This document shows, in pieces, positions 43,462 through 50,260 of a stretch of DNA of 64,000 nucleotides. Made by a program: the position numbers and the translations under genes. Position 1 is the first letter of the stretch, and the number at the start of each line of letters is the position of its first letter. Source of the DNA: Botryobacter ruber (GTDB taxonomy: Bacteria; Bacteroidota; Bacteroidia; Cytophagales; Hymenobacteraceae); assembly GCF_003347595.2 (NCBI RefSeq), contig NZ_QCZK02000041.1, positions 62,001-126,000 of the forward strand, read 5' to 3'. The notes beneath the pieces are model-generated. The model did no database searches, was not told the origin of the DNA, and was given only the letters and a program-made list of their open reading frames with translations.

Positions 43462-45732
43462 ATGGCTGATTTGAAAGAAACCGTAAAAGTATCTTTGTCT
43501 GACGGAAGCAAAATAGATTTCACAATTTTTGCCGAGTCGAACAAGAAACATTCGCTACAGTTAATAGATGAGTCCGAAGCAGCTGACTTTGGCGAGGCGC
43601 CGCTACAGTTACTGGAAGGTTTTGGCTATGAGTATGTAGTTTCCGGAGAATATAAACTAAAGGAAATACCTAAAGTTGTTAATTCATCAAGAGTAAATGA
43701 ATCTACTGGTCGGATAACACCCAATATTTATGTAGGGACTTTGATGCTTGATGTGTTAGATAAAACTACATCAGAACTTAAAGGTACTTTTCCCCTGGAA
43801 GTAAGATCTGTAAAGACAACATATCGCCAAGATTACAGGTTTATGCTGGAAGATATCACGGAGAGATGTACAGACCTTCTGATGCAGCATTCATCACCGG
43901 TAACACAAAACTACACTATAAATTTTAACAATAACCCTCAAACTCTTTATCAACGTTTTGCATTTGTTAACTCTGTTATTGGTTCATCAGATTTTAAAGA
44001 GGCCGTCCATCGAATAGTTTCATTTCCTGTAACCCTATGGGCTGAGAAAGAAGAAGTAAGAGATATCAGAAGAGCCAGACGAATGGGTAATGCAATAATA
44101 AAACAATTTGCATCTGGTCCAGACAGAATTAAAGTTCCTGAGCAACATCGTTTACAAAATAGGTTTGCTTCCATTCCGGCGCAGTTAACAGTTAAAAGTA
44201 AACATGAAACAGTAGATACACCTGAAAACAGATTTATAAAGCATGCACTTACAACTTTCTCTCAATTTTGTGCGGATATCCGCTCCCATCTTAAACCAGG
44301 TGACAGGGCATTTAGGGAAGCTGTCCTATTAGAAGAAGTTTTAGAGAACCTGCTTAGCCACTCTTTTTTTAAAGATATATCACCTCCCTCTTCCCTGGCA
44401 CTGAACAGTCCTGTTTTACAGCGGAAAGAAGGATACCGTGAGGTATTACGCGTATGGCTAATGTTTGACCTTGCAGCTAAACTGGTTTGGAGTGGTGGTG
44501 AAGATGTGTATAGTGCCGGTAAAAGAGATGTAGCTGTTTTATATGAATACTGGCTGTTCTTTACTCTTTTGGATTTATTCAAAGAACTTTTTCATATTAA
44601 TTCAGCAGCCATAGGTGCTTTAATAGAGCCGACATCCGACGGCTTAGGATTGAAACTTAAATCCGGCAAATACATTCCGCTTGAAGGTGTTTATGAAACC
44701 GGAAGCAGAAAACTAAATATCAGATTCAGCTTCAACCGCACCTTTACTGGTGAGCACAAATATCCTTCCGGAGGGAGTTGGACAAAAGATATGCGACCAG
44801 ATTATACATTAAGTATTTGGCCAATAGGAATTACTGCATCTGAAGCTGAAGAACAGGAGCTAATCGTTCATATTCATTTCGACGCGAAGTATAAAATTTC
44901 AGATCTTAATGAAATTCTGGGAGAAGAAGATGAAGATCTGGAGGAAGAAAAAAGGGAGCAAAAGAAAGGAAATTATAAACGTGCCGATCTCTTTAAAATG
45001 CATGCATACAGAGATGCAATAAGAAGGACTGGAGGTGCTTATATTCTCTATCCCGGATCACAAAGTTATAACAGAACAGGCTTTCACGAATTAATACCTG
45101 GCCTTGGTGCATTTCCTATCAAACCATCCAGAACAGACAATGGCATCCCAGAGCTAAAAGAATTCATACACGAAATTATTAACCATTTTCTCGACAGATC
45201 ATCACAACGTGAAAGAGCATCCTATCACATTTATGATATCCACCGAAATCAGAATGATGATATACTGCATGAACCTCTCCCTGAATTTTATGGACAAGAC
45301 AGAGCACTTCCGCCAGATGAAACAAACGTACTGATTGGCTACTATAAAGATGCAACACATCTTGAATGGATTAAGAAAGAAGGGTTGTATAATGCAAGAA
45401 TGGATAGTAACCGAGGCTCTTTACAATTAGGACCTGCAGAAGCCGGTGCAAGATACTTGTTACTCCACACCAAAGGCCAATTAGTCTCGGGTGAAATCTG
45501 GCGCATTAAGGGAAAAGGACCACGTGTATTTTCAAAACAAAAGATGACAGCAAGAAACTACATTAATCAAACTCAAGATTTTTATCTGGTGTACGAAGTT
45601 GAAAAGGTAGGTAGTGCTGAGTTTGTGAATGCAGAATGGGATATAAGAAAACTAGAAGAACATAAATCTGGAAGAGGCTCAGCCTTACCATTTGCAGTAT
45701 CCCTTACTGAACTGATGCAAGCTAAAGTTTGA
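43462..45732 (+). CDS. McrC-like DUF2357/PD-(D/E)XK nuclease with C-terminal extension
   Basis: A 756-residue partner of the McrB-like protein, 11 bases downstream. The N-terminal region (about 1-300, VKTTYRQDYRFMLEDITERC) is DUF2357-like. The nuclease core follows: VAVLYEYWLFFTLLDLFKEL near residue 350, then VHIHFDAKYKISDL near 472 with the metal-binding D-x-K, and RADLFKMHAYRDAI. After about residue 610 comes an extra domain (VLIGYYKDATHLEWIKKEGL, YLLLHTKGQLVSGEIWRI, DFYLVYEVEKV) whose strand pattern resembles PUA/EVE-type modified-base readers. It would cut modified foreign DNA together with the McrB-like motor. AT-rich. Confidence 0.85.
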   Translation: MADLKETVKVSLSDGSKIDFTIFAESNKKHSLQLIDESEAADFGEAPLQLLEGFGYEYVVSGEYKLKEIPKVVNSSRVNESTGRITPNIYVGTLMLDVLDKTTSELKGTFPLEVRSVKTTYRQDYRFMLEDITERCTDLLMQHSSPVTQNYTINFNNNPQTLYQRFAFVNSVIGSSDFKEAVHRIVSFPVTLWAEKEEVRDIRRARRMGNAIIKQFASGPDRIKVPEQHRLQNRFASIPAQLTVKSKHETVDTPENRFIKHALTTFSQFCADIRSHLKPGDRAFREAVLLEEVLENLLSHSFFKDISPPSSLALNSPVLQRKEGYREVLRVWLMFDLAAKLVWSGGEDVYSAGKRDVAVLYEYWLFFTLLDLFKELFHINSAAIGALIEPTSDGLGLKLKSGKYIPLEGVYETGSRKLNIRFSFNRTFTGEHKYPSGGSWTKDMRPDYTLSIWPIGITASEAEEQELIVHIHFDAKYKISDLNEILGEEDEDLEEEKREQKKGNYKRADLFKMHAYRDAIRRTGGAYILYPGSQSYNRTGFHELIPGLGAFPIKPSRTDNGIPELKEFIHEIINHFLDRSSQRERASYHIYDIHRNQNDDILHEPLPEFYGQDRALPPDETNVLIGYYKDATHLEWIKKEGLYNARMDSNRGSLQLGPAEAGARYLLLHTKGQLVSGEIWRIKGKGPRVFSKQKMTARNYINQTQDFYLVYEVEKVGSAEFVNAEWDIRKLEEHKSGRGSALPFAVSLTELMQAKV

Positions 45733-45753
45733 ATTGAACGAAGTCTTTAAAGG

Positions 45754-45916
45754 CGGGTACAGAGACCTGTAACAAAAAAGCTACATCCTTCCGTCCCTAA
45801 ACCTCTCTCGGGCTTACCAGAAATTAACAAAAGTGCAGCAGGCTCAAAAGACCTCGCAGTGTGCGAAGCTCCTGCGAGTGTCTGTTCCGCAGCAGAGGCT
45901 ATGGTAGCAAGAGCAG
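45754..45916 (+). repeat. direct repeat left of the HigBA pair
   Basis: Starts CGGGTACAGAGACCTGTAAC, contains CTTCCGTCCCTAAACCTC, GTGCAGCAGGCTCAAAAGAC and the hairpin CTCGCAG/CTGCGAG, and ends in a GCAG repeat (45889-45916). The same 160-190 base unit, same orientation, is at 46595-46783 on the other side of the toxin-antitoxin genes. Confidence 0.85.
45889..45916 (+). repeat. GCAG dispersed repeat, copy 15
   Basis: Reads CGCAGCAGAGGCTATGGTAG then CAAGAGCAG; forms the right end of the direct repeat. Confidence 0.6.
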
Positions 45917-45938
45917 AGTAGTTTATTCGGTTTCAATT

Positions 45939-46229
45939 TTACGCGGCAGGTTTAAGCAGCTGCTCGATATCCGACACATCAACGCGTTGTTTTGCCTGCC
46001 ACAAATCGTACTGCTTTTGCAGGTTAATCCACAAGTCGGGGCTGGTACCGAAAGCGGCGGAGAGTTTCCAGGCCATTTCCGCACTGATACCGGCATGGCC
46101 GTTAAGTATCTGCGAAAGCACCTTACGGCTAATGCGAATCTTTTCTGCAATCTGGGTAACAGATAAGCCGGTGGCATCAGTGTAATTCCTCAAAATTTTG
46201 CCTGGGTGGGCGGGATTGTGCATGATCAT
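45939..46229 (-). CDS. higA: HigA-family antitoxin
   Basis: A 96-residue antitoxin of a HigBA module. It begins IMHNPAHPGKILRNYTDATG, then the helix-turn-helix SVTQIAEKIRISRKVLSQIL and GHAGISAEMAWKLSAAFGTS, typical of HigA/VapI. It lies 24 bases downstream of the HigB gene, the normal HigB-first order. The frame is intact and could repress transcription even though the toxin is damaged. Confidence 0.9.
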   Translation of the reverse strand: MIMHNPAHPGKILRNYTDATGLSVTQIAEKIRISRKVLSQILNGHAGISAEMAWKLSAAFGTSPDLWINLQKQYDLWQAKQRVDVSDIEQLLKPAA

Positions 46230-46252
46230 GGGAGCATTGAGTTACGTTTAAC

Positions 46253-46534
46253 TTAATAATAGTCTATGTAGTTCACATCCAGCACCTCTATGTTTTTGCC
46301 GATAAACCTGAAGGTTATTCTCCAGTTCTCGCTGACTTTCACTGCCCAATGTCCTTTCAGGTTGCCTTTGAGCTGATGCAGCGCGTATCCTGGAACATTA
46401 ACGTCCTGAATACTAACGGCTGCGTTAAGTAAAGTAAGTATCTCGTTTATCCTGTCCAGGTGCATAGGGTTTAGTTTGGAGCCGTCTCCCTTTAAGAAAA
46501 ACCGCTAAAACCCCATGAGCTTAAAACTAACTAT
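46253..46534 (-). pseudogene. higB: HigB/RelE-type toxin with early stop (decayed)
   Basis: Ribosome-dependent mRNA interferase of the HigBA module. The intact frame from the ATG at 46465 gives only 70 residues (MHLDRINEILTLLNAA, then GYALHQLKGNLKGHWAVKVS and NWRITFRFIGKN), about 22 short of the usual length. Reading upstream in frame gives IVSFKLMGF, a TAG stop at 46505-46507, then RFFLKGDGSKLNP, which are the missing N-terminal residues. The codon before the Ile is AAG, so the usual ATG is also gone. The gene is therefore damaged; translation from the internal ATG is possible. Confidence 0.82.
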
Positions 46535-46594
46535 CTTTCTACAACTATAACATATTACTTTAAAAGTAACAATGGGTTTTCAGGTTTTAGTTGA

Positions 46595-46783
46595 CGGGTA
46601 CAGAGACCTGTAGCAACAAAGCTACAGGCTTCCGTCCCTACACCTCTCTCAGGCTTACCAGAAAATAATAAAAGTGCAGCAGGCTCAAAAGACCTCGCAG
46701 TGTGCGCACCTGCCCCGAAGAATTTCGGGGGCTCCTGCGAGTGTCTGGCCAGCAGCAGTGGCTATGGTGACAGCAGCAGAAAA
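46595..46783 (+). repeat. direct repeat right of the HigBA pair
   Basis: Second copy of the 45754-45916 unit, starting ACGGGTACAGAGACCTGTAG. It has an additional inner hairpin CCCCGAAGAATTTCGGGG and ends in GCAG repeat copy 16. Confidence 0.85.
46751..46783 (+). repeat. GCAG dispersed repeat, copy 16
   Basis: Reads AGCAGCAGTGGCTATGGTGA then CAGCAGCAGAAAA. Confidence 0.6.
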
Positions 46784-46933
46784 GTTTTGCGACCGGAAAT
46801 GAACCGGAAAACGCCGGCTTTGCTGGCACCAAACGCTCGCAGGTCCCCGAAATTCTTCGGGATCTTCGACCTGAAGACGCTGCGAGGTTTTTGGAGACAC
46901 CGCTCCGGGTATTTTCAGCTTTTGTTTCCGCGC

Positions 46934-48454
46934 CTACACCACCTCAAAGGTACTCTCGTTAATGCCCAGTTTGTTTTTGGAGTGCAGCTCCACCGGGAAA
47001 CCCCACAGGTAGCGGATGTATTCGAGCGTGGACTTGGTTTCTTCCGGGTCCAGTTTGCGGTCTTTCTGCATGAAGTGCGTCAGGTGCATGCGGTTGGAGT
47101 TGTGCAGGTCTATTTTGGTGACCTGTATGTTGGGGATGTGGTAGAAGCGGTCGTACTGCTGGCTGAGCTGCTCGCGCAGTTTGCGGTAGCCGCGCTCGTT
47201 GTGGATGGCCCCGATCTCGTACTCCTTCTCGTGCTCATCGTCGATGATGGTGAAGAGCTTCATGTCGCGCATCACCTTGGGCGAAAGGTACTGCAGGATA
47301 AAACTGTCGTCGCGGAAGTTCTCCATCACGTAATGCACCTGCTCCAGCCAGTCCTTGCCGATCAGGTCGGGGAACCACTGCCGGTCCTCCTCCGTCGGGT
47401 TTTCGCAGATGCGCTTGATGTCCATGAAAATGTTGAAGCCCAGCGTGTAGGGGTTCAGGCCGGAGTAAAACTTGCTGTTGTAGTCGGGCTGGTAGAGCAC
47501 GGCGCTGTGGTTTTTGATAAACTCGAGCATGAAGCCGTCGTTCACGTAGCCTTCGTCGTAGAGTTTGTTCACGATGTGGTAATGCACAAAGGTCGCAAAG
47601 CCTTCGTTCATCACCTTAGTAGCCGACTGCGGGTAAAAGTACTGCGACACCTTCCGCACGATCCGGATGATTTCGCGCTTCCAGTCGGGCAGCTTCGGCG
47701 AATTTTTCTCGATGAAATAGAGGATGTTTTCTTCCGGCTCTTTCGGGTAGCGCTGGTGCTCGTCGCGCAGGGCCGCCTCTTTCAGTTTGCCGCCACCCGA
47801 CGGAATGGTGCGCCACAGCTCGTTGTAGTTTTCGCGCTTCGCCGACACCAGTTTTCGCAGCCGCTCATTTTCTTCGAGTGCCGATTTTTTGGTAGGCTTC
47901 TTATACTTGTCGATGCCGTGGTTCATGAGCGCATGGCAGGCATCGAGCACGTTCTCCACTTCCTCCTCGCCATACTCCTCCTCGCACTTCAGAATATAGT
48001 CGCGGGCAAACACCATGTAATCTACGATCGATTCGGCGGCCGTCCAGTCCGTGAACATGTAGTTGTTGGCGAAGAACGCGTTGTGGCCCTGGCAGGCGTG
48101 GGCGATCACGAGCAGCATCATACAGGTAGAGTTGTTCTCCATGTTGTAGCTGATGCAGGGGTTGGAGTTGATCACCATCTCGTACGAAAGCCCCATGCGG
48201 CCCTTGGTGTAGTTGTTCTGGTTCATCACGAAGTCCTTGCCGAACTTCCAGTGCGGGTAAGACGTGGGCAGCCCGATCAGCGAATAAGCATCGATCATCT
48301 GCTCCGACGTCACGATCTCGATCTGGTTGGGGTAGGTTTTCAGCTTGAGGTAGTCCCGCCCGATGCGGCTGATAATTTCGTCGGCGGCCTCCAGTGTTTC
48401 GTAGTCCCAGTTCGGGTTACAAAACATCGCTCTGTATTTCTCTATATCCATCAT
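46934..48454 (-). CDS. SpoVR family protein
   Basis: A protein of about 507 residues from MMDIEKYRAMFC (the frame is open to 48505, but this start fits better). The family is clear from YPNQIEIVTSEQMIDAYSLI, GLPTSYPHWKFGKDF, YEMVINSNPCISYNMENNST and IAHACQGHNAFFANN. SpoVR/YcgB proteins are found with PrkA and YeaH in many bacteria and act in stress and stationary-phase survival by an unknown mechanism. Here it is third in the minus-strand order prkA-yeaH-spoVR, but separated from yeaH by a 340-base repeat-filled gap. Confidence 0.95.
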   Translation of the reverse strand: MMDIEKYRAMFCNPNWDYETLEAADEIISRIGRDYLKLKTYPNQIEIVTSEQMIDAYSLIGLPTSYPHWKFGKDFVMNQNNYTKGRMGLSYEMVINSNPCISYNMENNSTCMMLLVIAHACQGHNAFFANNYMFTDWTAAESIVDYMVFARDYILKCEEEYGEEEVENVLDACHALMNHGIDKYKKPTKKSALEENERLRKLVSAKRENYNELWRTIPSGGGKLKEAALRDEHQRYPKEPEENILYFIEKNSPKLPDWKREIIRIVRKVSQYFYPQSATKVMNEGFATFVHYHIVNKLYDEGYVNDGFMLEFIKNHSAVLYQPDYNSKFYSGLNPYTLGFNIFMDIKRICENPTEEDRQWFPDLIGKDWLEQVHYVMENFRDDSFILQYLSPKVMRDMKLFTIIDDEHEKEYEIGAIHNERGYRKLREQLSQQYDRFYHIPNIQVTKIDLHNSNRMHLTHFMQKDRKLDPEETKSTLEYIRYLWGFPVELHSKNKLGINESTFEVV

Positions 48455-48520
48455 TGCCTTCGTATTTTCTGGTGATTTCAGATAATAATGCCCGGAGCCT
48501 GCCACAAGCCCCTAAAATAA

Positions 48521-48552
48521 TTTCAGCACCAGCCACCATTGCCTCCGCTCCT
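48521..48552 (-). repeat. GCAG dispersed repeat, copy 17
   Basis: Minus-orientation: TTTCAGCACCAGCCACCATT then GCCTCCGCTCCT. Confidence 0.6.
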
Positions 48553-48568
48553 GGTGCCACGTAGTTTC

Positions 48569-48742
48569 GTAGGGACAGGTCGCGACCTGTCCAATCGTTC
48601 CCGATCCACAGCAGCCGATCCAATCGTTCCCAGTCCAAATAAGTAGATTCGATTATTCCTGAACCATTGCGGCCTTCACCTACTTCATTACCTGTGCATG
48701 ATTGGTTCGCAGCCGATTGGACAGGTCGCGACCTGTCCCTAC
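48569..48742. repeat. MITE-like element with GTAGGGACAGGTCGCGACC ends
   Basis: A 174-base element whose two ends are inverted copies: GTAGGGACAGGTCGCGACCT then GTCCAATCG at the left, and CGATTGGAC then AGGTCGCGACCTGTCCCTAC at the right. Each end contains the 20-base palindrome GGACAGGTCGCGACCTGTCC. No gene inside. It splits spoVR from yeaH. Confidence 0.82.
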
Positions 48743-48763
48743 ATTATTTCTTTCGCCCCCTGC

Positions 48764-48803
48764 AACTCCCAAACTCTCTAACTCCCAAACTTCCTAACTT
48801 CCC
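48764..48803 (-). repeat. AACTYYC heptad array at the end of the yeaH-like gene
   Basis: Repeats of AACTCCC, AACTCTCT, AACTTCCT in seven-base steps. The stop codon of the yeaH-like gene (TAG, 48794-48796 on the minus strand) lies inside it. Confidence 0.65.
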
Positions 48804-50062
48804 ACCGTCTCGCTTTTCTTCCGGAACAGCCCCTGGAACACCGGCCAGATTTCGTAGACCTGGAAGAGGTGCCGGATGGCGAATGTTTCGTCGTTGGCCA
48901 GCTGGCGGTAGGCCTGCCAGAGGTCGCTCTCGCGGCTTTTGTTGTTGATCTCGATGTAGGCCATGTACTGCACTTCGGGCAGGATGGTGTCCTGCAGGAT
49001 GCGGCGGCAGTCCATCGCGTCCTGCTTCGACCACACATCGCCATCCGAAGCCTGGCAGCAGTACACGTTCCAGCCTTCGGCGTAGCGTTCGTGTATGATC
49101 TTATCCATCAGCTGCAGCGAGGGCGCCACAATGGTACCGCCGCTTTCCTTCGAGTTGAAAAATTCTTCCTCGTCTACTTCTTTGGCTTCGGTGTGGTGGC
49201 GGATAAACACCAGTTCCACGTTCTCGTACTGGCGCGTCAGGAAGATGTAGAGCAGCGTGAAGAAGCGTTTGGCCACGTCTTTTTCGTGGTAGCCCATGGA
49301 GGCCGACACGTCCATGATGCAGAACATCACGGCGGAGGTAATGGGCTTGGGCACCCGCTCGAAATTGTTGTAGCGCAGGTCCAGGTCTTCGAAAAACGGG
49401 ATGGTCTGGGCCTGCCGGCTCACCTTCTCGATCTCCTCCTGCAGCGCTTCCTTTTCTTTCTTTTTGGTAGTGGCGGCCAGCTGCTCGTTTAGTTTCTGCA
49501 GCTTCTTGTCGAACACGCCTTTCAGCGCCAGCTGACGGCCCAGCGACTGCTGGTAACTGGTTTTGATGTTGAGCCGGGAAGGCACGCTGTCGCGCACGTA
49601 ACCGGCCCGTTTCATCTCGAAGCTCTCCGTGTTTTCCATCAGCTTCTTGACCATGTTAGGCAGCGCCAGGTCTTCGAAGAAGTACTTCATAAACTCCTCT
49701 CGCGAGAGTACCACCGTAAACTCATCCTCAGTGGTACCGGGACTGTTGGAGCCCTTGCCGCCGCCACTGCCGCCCCCGCCTTCCTTGGGTTTGGGCAGAC
49801 GGTCGCCTTCGTTAAAGCGGTCGTTTCCGGGCTTCACGATCTGGCGGGTACCGGTCCTGGAATCGTGCCGGAAGCTGGGTTCGGTAATGCCGCGCACCGG
49901 CACTTTCACACTCCCCCCCGCGTCGGCATCCTTAATGCTTTCCTGGCTGATAATATCCGGTATCGCCTTTCTGATCTGGCTTTCCACCCGCTTCAGGAAC
50001 TTCTGCCGGTTACCCGTCGACTTCCCTTTGTCGTTCTTTCTTCTGTCGATGATACTGCTCAT
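48794..50062 (-). CDS. YeaH/YhbH (DUF444) family protein
   Basis: A 422-residue protein with a basic N-terminus (MSSIIDRRKNDKGKSTGN), a Gly-rich linker near residues 95-110 and a von Willebrand A-like domain in the C-terminal half. CIMDVSASMGYHEKDVAKRF near residue 244 is the MIDAS-like D-x-S-x-S motif, followed by VELVFIRHHTEAKEV and ESGGTIVAPSLQLMDKI. It is the usual partner of PrkA and SpoVR. Both ends touch AACTTYC heptad arrays; the one at the 3' end provides the stop codon. Confidence 0.95.
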   Translation of the reverse strand: MSSIIDRRKNDKGKSTGNRQKFLKRVESQIRKAIPDIISQESIKDADAGGSVKVPVRGITEPSFRHDSRTGTRQIVKPGNDRFNEGDRLPKPKEGGGGSGGGKGSNSPGTTEDEFTVVLSREEFMKYFFEDLALPNMVKKLMENTESFEMKRAGYVRDSVPSRLNIKTSYQQSLGRQLALKGVFDKKLQKLNEQLAATTKKKEKEALQEEIEKVSRQAQTIPFFEDLDLRYNNFERVPKPITSAVMFCIMDVSASMGYHEKDVAKRFFTLLYIFLTRQYENVELVFIRHHTEAKEVDEEEFFNSKESGGTIVAPSLQLMDKIIHERYAEGWNVYCCQASDGDVWSKQDAMDCRRILQDTILPEVQYMAYIEINNKSRESDLWQAYRQLANDETFAIRHLFQVYEIWPVFQGLFRKKSETVGS

Positions 50063-50063
50063 G

Positions 50064-50260
50064 GGAGTTTGGAAGTTAGAAAGTTAAAAAGTTAGAAAGT
50101 TTGGGAGTTGAGAAATTTGAAAATCTGGAAGTTAGAAACTGGTAAAAATGAAACCGGAATTCTGTAATTTCTAAAATTCAGCAAATCCTCATTCAGACGA
50201 CAATAATCATCTGACTCTTAACTTTCTAACTTTCTAACTTCCAAACTTTCTAACTCTCTA
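50064..50260. repeat. inverted AACTTTC heptad arrays between yeaH-like and prkA
   Basis: Bases 50064-50139 are a run of GGAAGTTAGAAAGTTA-type heptads; bases 50215-50260 are the complementary TAACTTTCTAACTTTC run, so the gap can fold into a long hairpin. The prkA stop (TAG, 50258-50260 on the minus strand) lies in the second arm. Confidence 0.75.

Larger units (their letters stand above)
46466..46933. other. 468-base gap between higB and spoVR
   Basis: Holds the damaged start of higB (to 46534), the right-hand direct repeat (46595-46783) and a partly inverted related segment at about 46829-46890 (CGCTCGCAGGTCCCCGAAAT, then GACGCTGCGAGG) that mirrors the CCCCGAAGAATTTCGGGG hairpin at about 46712-46730. 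Confidence 0.55.

Noticed and set aside
45861-46166. Open frame opposite the HigA gene
   Set aside because: Shadow of the real minus-strand antitoxin, with repeat sequence at its start.
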